Source: Drosophila persimilis (Eukaryota > Arthropoda > Insecta > Diptera > Drosophilidae). Taken from it: a stretch of 64,000 nucleotides of DNA. Of this stretch, positions 60,701 through 64,000 are shown one piece after another (the first letter of the stretch is position 1; every line of letters starts with the position of its first letter). The position numbers and the translations under genes are program-made. Location of the stretch: positions 28,272,001 to 28,336,000 of the forward strand of contig NW_020825288.1 in the NCBI RefSeq assembly GCF_003286085.1, written 5' to 3'. The notes under the pieces were generated by a model. That model had not been told where the DNA came from. It worked only from the letters and a program-made list of their open reading frames with translations, and did not search any database.

Positions 60701-62235
60701 GCTCGACGCATGCGCGCCAACCCGAAGAGTGATCCCAAGTGATCCCAGACGATCCCAAGGCGATCGCCGATGATCCCCTGCTGCATCATCTCTTGCTTTG
60801 TGAGAGGCGTTGCCCTGCCGTCACTCTTCCCTGGCATCTCCAGCATCCAACGCGCGTGCTCATGAGTTTTTCATTATTATATAATTTTCTTCCCCCTCTC
60901 GCATATGCAATGCGAATTGTGCGTTTTCACGCAAAATGTCAATAATCCATCAAAAATTCTTAAGAGAGAGAAGCGATCCCATAGCGGTCCCTTGCCGCAC
61001 CAATTTGTTTGGTTTCGCCCGCACACAAATTTCTCTTCTACATGAATATGTTTTTCTTTTCATTTAATAACTTGAGTATTTAGCAAATGATGGAGCAGTT
61101 TTTCCAATAGAAGAGAGAGAATTGGTAAAACATCCATACCATTTTCCACATTGTTGCTGCTTACCATTTCATATGATAAATCATATGTCAGAGATCGCGT
61201 GTTGACAGTCAGAGAAGCCTTAGACATATGGTTGGTTGTGGGCTTACAGTTTTGGATTGATTATAATTGGGTTTTACTTTGAGAAAATAGAAAAATTTAG
61301 TTGAAGAAATTCTGGACTTTCCTGAAGAGTTCCGCATAATATACATATCTCAATGAATTATCTCCTTTTATTCAGCTACTACTAAACTTTTTAGAGACGA
61401 TTATTCTATGTATCATTGGTTTTGTTTCGAAAGAACAATTCTTCCCAAAAACTACACTGAAACCATCCAAAGGAAAGGTAATAACCAATAAAAACTTTTG
61501 TATAATATATTTTTCTTTTTATTACACAATTACATAAAAACATTTCGTTCCGGAAATCTTGGGCTTAAAAATATCTATACTTAAAAAGGGAGTACGAGTA
61601 TATTCCAAGTATTACACTGGGGGACTAAAGTGGCAAAAGTCCTTTCTTTCGAGTAAAAACTATTTAATTTTGATCCATTAGCTCAGCGGCCTCTTAAAAA
61701 TCTCTAAATTTGTACTTCATTTTCATCGTTTCATTCGAAAATATTGTCATTTATGCCGAAGATTTGCAAAGATTCGAGATATAATTAAAAAATAAAAAAA
61801 TGATGTGTAAAATTATATTGAATAAATTTTATTTATTTGATTCGTTTTCGATTCGTGTTTTTGAATTTCGACTAAAACAAAATACTGAATACTGAGGGGG
61901 AGAGAGAGAGAGAGAGAAAGCATTAAAAATTAAGATTAAATATTTATTTTTATAAAATATATTCATATATTTATTATAAACCTAAACATTATTACTCGTA
62001 ATGTGACTTTGGACTTGTGACTTTTCTTACAAATTATTGTAGAGGTTTTCGGTTTTTTGTTTCGAATTTTTGGGATGATCATTTTTTAAACCTTTTTCTG
62101 GGTTTGGAGTCGTATATGGGAAATGGAAAATGGAAATCAGCGAAAGGCAGAGTTCTAGATAGTTAGAGAGTTACAGATAGGTTCTACAAATAGATTCTAA
62201 GCTTAGTTCTACGATTTTTGAGGGTATGCATTATT

Positions 62236-62251
62236 TACAATTCTCGACAAC
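62236..62251 (-). promoter_or_regulatory. Nanos response element, distal copy
   Basis: In mRNA sense it reads GTTGTC (box A, 62251-62246), a four-base spacer, then ATTGTA (box B, 62241-62236). This is the layout of the hb element bound by Pumilio, Nanos and Brat to repress maternal hb translation in the posterior. Confidence 0.85.
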
Positions 62252-62284
62252 AAAATTAATTGAAAACTTAATGCTACGAATATG

Positions 62285-62300
62285 TACAATTCAGGACAAC
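62285..62300 (-). promoter_or_regulatory. Nanos response element, proximal copy
   Basis: In mRNA sense it reads GTTGTC (62300-62295), a four-base spacer, then ATTGTA (62290-62285). It sits 63 bases beyond the hb stop codon and 33 bases before the second element. Confidence 0.85.
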
Positions 62301-62362
62301 GATGATGGATAATTATATATATAAATAATAATAACAAGGTTTTTTGGTTGTGTTGGTGTTTT

Positions 62363-62939
62363 TTAGGAGTGCGCATTGCGTGCCATGTGAACGAAGAGGC
62401 CGACGGGTCCGTCGCACTTCTCGCCGCACATGTTGCACTTGAACACATCGTCGCAGCTGTGATAGCCCATGTGGATGGTGTAGAGCACCGCATCCTTGAA
62501 GAAGATATCACAGTACTTGCACTCGTAGATGGCCCCTGCTGCTGCGGGTGTGGATGCCACAGCGGGTGCTGTTGCACTGGTGGAGCTGCTATTCCCATTG
62601 CTACTGGCACTGGCATTGGAGCTATTCCCAGAGCTGGAGGCAGTGGAACTGGCACTCGTATTAGCCTGAGGTACATGCGCCGCCTCCATCGACTCATCCG
62701 CAGAGCTGGCACCCGAACAATGTTCTTCGGGTAGCTGTTTGCGTCCTGCAATGGGCGATGATGCGGTGGGCATAACCTTTAGTTGCTCTGGGGAGGTCAA
62801 TGCCGCGGACTTCAGTTGCAGAAGGGTGTCCAGCTTCAGGACACGACCCTTCCGACGTGAGGCATTCGTGCTGCTCATCAGCGGAGTGGCCTCCTCCTCG
62901 AGCTTCATATTCATGACCATCGCCAGCGGCTTCTGCTGC

Positions 62940-62971
<32 letters not shown>

Positions 62972-64000
62972 CTGGGGATGCTGTTCGTCATCTTTCACGG
63001 GTGTACCCTGCGACAGATCCATGGCAGAATCCACCGACTTGCGCTCGTACTCATCATCTTGCTCCTCATCCTCATTGTCGCTGTGCTGCGACTGAGAGTG
63101 GTGCTGTTGCTGCTGCTGCTGTTGGAGCTGCTCTCGCATTCGTGGGGAAAGTTGTGCCAAAACTGCGGCCTGCTGCTGAGCGGCCAACATCTGAAGATTT
63201 AGATTCCAGTACGGGAAGAAGGCCATGTTGCGATTCTGCTGCAAAAGGCTGGCCAGCGGCGGCAGGAGACTGGCAGGAGACTGCTGCTGCTGTTGCTGAT
63301 GTTGCTGCTGTTGGTTCTGCTGCTGTTGGTGCTGCTGCTGATCCAATTTGCTGCTGCTCTTGCTGCTTGCCACACTCTTGGCAGGAGAGGCGGGCATTAC
63401 TGGCGAGGGTGCTGACACCGAAGTGGCGAATCCTTGCAGAGCGGCACTCAACTGCGAGGTGACTGCTGCTACTGGTGGCTGCTGCTGCTGTTGTTGTTGT
63501 TGTGGTGCCACTGCTGCCACATTGCTCTTTCGACTGCTGCTGCTGGTGGTGCCACTGCTGCTGCTTCTTTCAGTGCCACCATTCTTGCTCTTGGGGCCAC
63601 GTCTCGTGCCATAGACATCAATCACCAGCGAAGGATTGGGTGTGCCATCCTCATCCAACACCATGCCAGGCTTGTGACCATATTTCCTCAGATGCAGCTT
63701 GAAGCTGTGGCAGTATTTGGTGGCATAGTCGCAGTCCGCACAACGATACTGATACACGGACGAATGCGACTTGCGGTGGGAGTTCAACATGGATTTGTTC
63801 ACACACGTGTAGGAGCACTTGTCGCACTGGAAGGGCTTCTGGTTCTTGTGCTTCCGGATGTGATACTCCAGATGATGTTTGAATTCCGTCACAAACGGAC
63901 ACTTGGGGCACTGGAGGATCTTGTCGGGTTTCATGTGGGTCCGGGTGTGCGCCCAAAAGTCCACCTTTGTGATGGCCACCACACCGCATGTCTTGCATTT
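62363..64000 (-). CDS. hb: Hunchback gap-gene zinc-finger protein (C-terminal part)
   Basis: Zygotic and maternal transcription factor that patterns the anterior embryo and sets temporal identity of neuroblasts. The frame is open from the right edge to the stop at 62365-62363, showing 545 residues; the N-terminus lies outside the window. From the edge: finger [21 protein letters not shown], truncated only by upstream sequence, then CPKC, CDKC and CADC fingers forming the DNA-binding cluster. The conserved block [20 protein letters not shown] follows. Serine-rich and glutamine-rich linkers come next, then two C-terminal fingers, CKYC and CNMC, which serve dimerisation. The protein ends HMARNAHS. 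Several CAG/CAA tracts (62934-62970, 63103-63122 and 63281-63345) encode glutamine runs. Two Nanos response elements in the 3' UTR confirm identity. Confidence 0.97.
62934..62970. repeat. Glutamine-codon tract in hunchback
   Basis: Mixed CAG/CAA (read on minus) encoding about 13 glutamines after a histidine-proline pair. Two further tracts lie at about 63103-63122 and 63281-63345. Confidence 0.85.

Larger units (their letters stand above)
49723..62202. other. Large non-coding interval between nxf2 and hunchback
   Basis: About 12.5 kb with no supported gene. Open frames are short, with low-complexity or hydrophobic translations and no domains. The interval contains a GGGTCGA triplet repeat (52412-52438), GGATCA/GAATCA repeats (53479-53505), CA/GA-rich arrays (57511-57554), a T19 tract (57777-57795) and regularly spaced GATCCC motifs (60731-60777). 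It lies downstream of hunchback and may hold enhancers or a non-coding transcript; I see no direct evidence for either. Confidence 0.55.
62203..62362 (-). other. hunchback 3' UTR, proximal part
   Basis: This stretch follows the hb stop codon on the minus strand. It contains the two Nanos response elements. Possible polyadenylation signals (TTTATT on the plus strand) lie further along near 61825-61845 and 61940-61975, so the UTR probably extends to about 61.8-62.0 kb. Confidence 0.6.

Noticed and set aside
1-64000. CRISPR arrays, bacterial operons, rRNA or tRNA genes, intact transposons
   Set aside because: None was seen by eye: no regularly spaced direct repeats with unique spacers, no tRNA-like B-box fold and no transposase or reverse transcriptase frame. 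A tRNAscan or RepeatMasker run could still find short or degraded elements.

Overview
This window is animal nuclear DNA from a fruit fly of the genus Drosophila. The genes have short introns (about 50-75 bp) with GT/AG ends. The promoters carry Drosophila core motifs (DRE, Ohler motif 1 and motif 6). The protein set is Drosophila-like: hunchback, water witch, Prat, Taf7, EMC1, nxf2 and a ZAD zinc-finger gene. The hunchback glutamine tracts and linker sequences differ from what I recall of D. melanogaster, so another Drosophila species is likely. I cannot name the species from sequence alone. The gene set suggests Muller element E (3R of D. melanogaster); that is inference.

Layout. 1-13.7 kb is mostly non-coding, with microsatellites and one candidate 66-nt exon on the minus strand. 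13.74-15.64 kb (+) is mitochondrial arginyl-tRNA synthetase. 15.72-28.17 kb (-) is mitochondrial ribosomal protein S9, interrupted by a 10.9-kb intron. That intron contains the whole coding region of a TRPA channel, water witch, on the opposite strand (20.78-26.54 kb). 29.07-32.54 kb (-) is EMC1 in 11 exons, divergent from Taf7 (32.85-34.20 kb, +). 34.89-36.53 kb (-) is Prat, intronless in its coding part. 37.24-37.79 kb (-) is riboflavin kinase. 38.4-43.5 kb (+) holds a tandem pair of zinc-finger genes: the first has a ZAD domain; the second lacks it and has been internally remodelled. 44.23-45.24 kb (+) is mRpL19, convergent with unc-50 (45.44-46.40 kb, -). unc-50 is divergent from nxf2 (46.88-49.72 kb, +). 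49.7-62.2 kb is non-coding as far as I can see. 62.36 kb to the window end (-) is the 3' part of hunchback, with two Nanos response elements in its 3' UTR.

Most genes are housekeeping: mitochondrial translation (ArgRS-m, mRpS9, mRpL19), membrane protein biogenesis and Golgi traffic (EMC1, unc-50), basal transcription (Taf7), purine synthesis (Prat) and flavin synthesis (RFK). The specialised genes are the ion channel, the zinc-finger pair, nxf2 (piRNA-guided silencing in the family) and the gap gene hb. I predicted all exon joins by hand from splice signals and reading-frame phase, and every join listed is phase-consistent. The most unusual structures are the remodelled zinc-finger duplicate, with an in-frame chimeric exon made by a 292-bp tandem duplication, and a 56-bp promoter element shared almost exactly by mRpS9 and unc-50.
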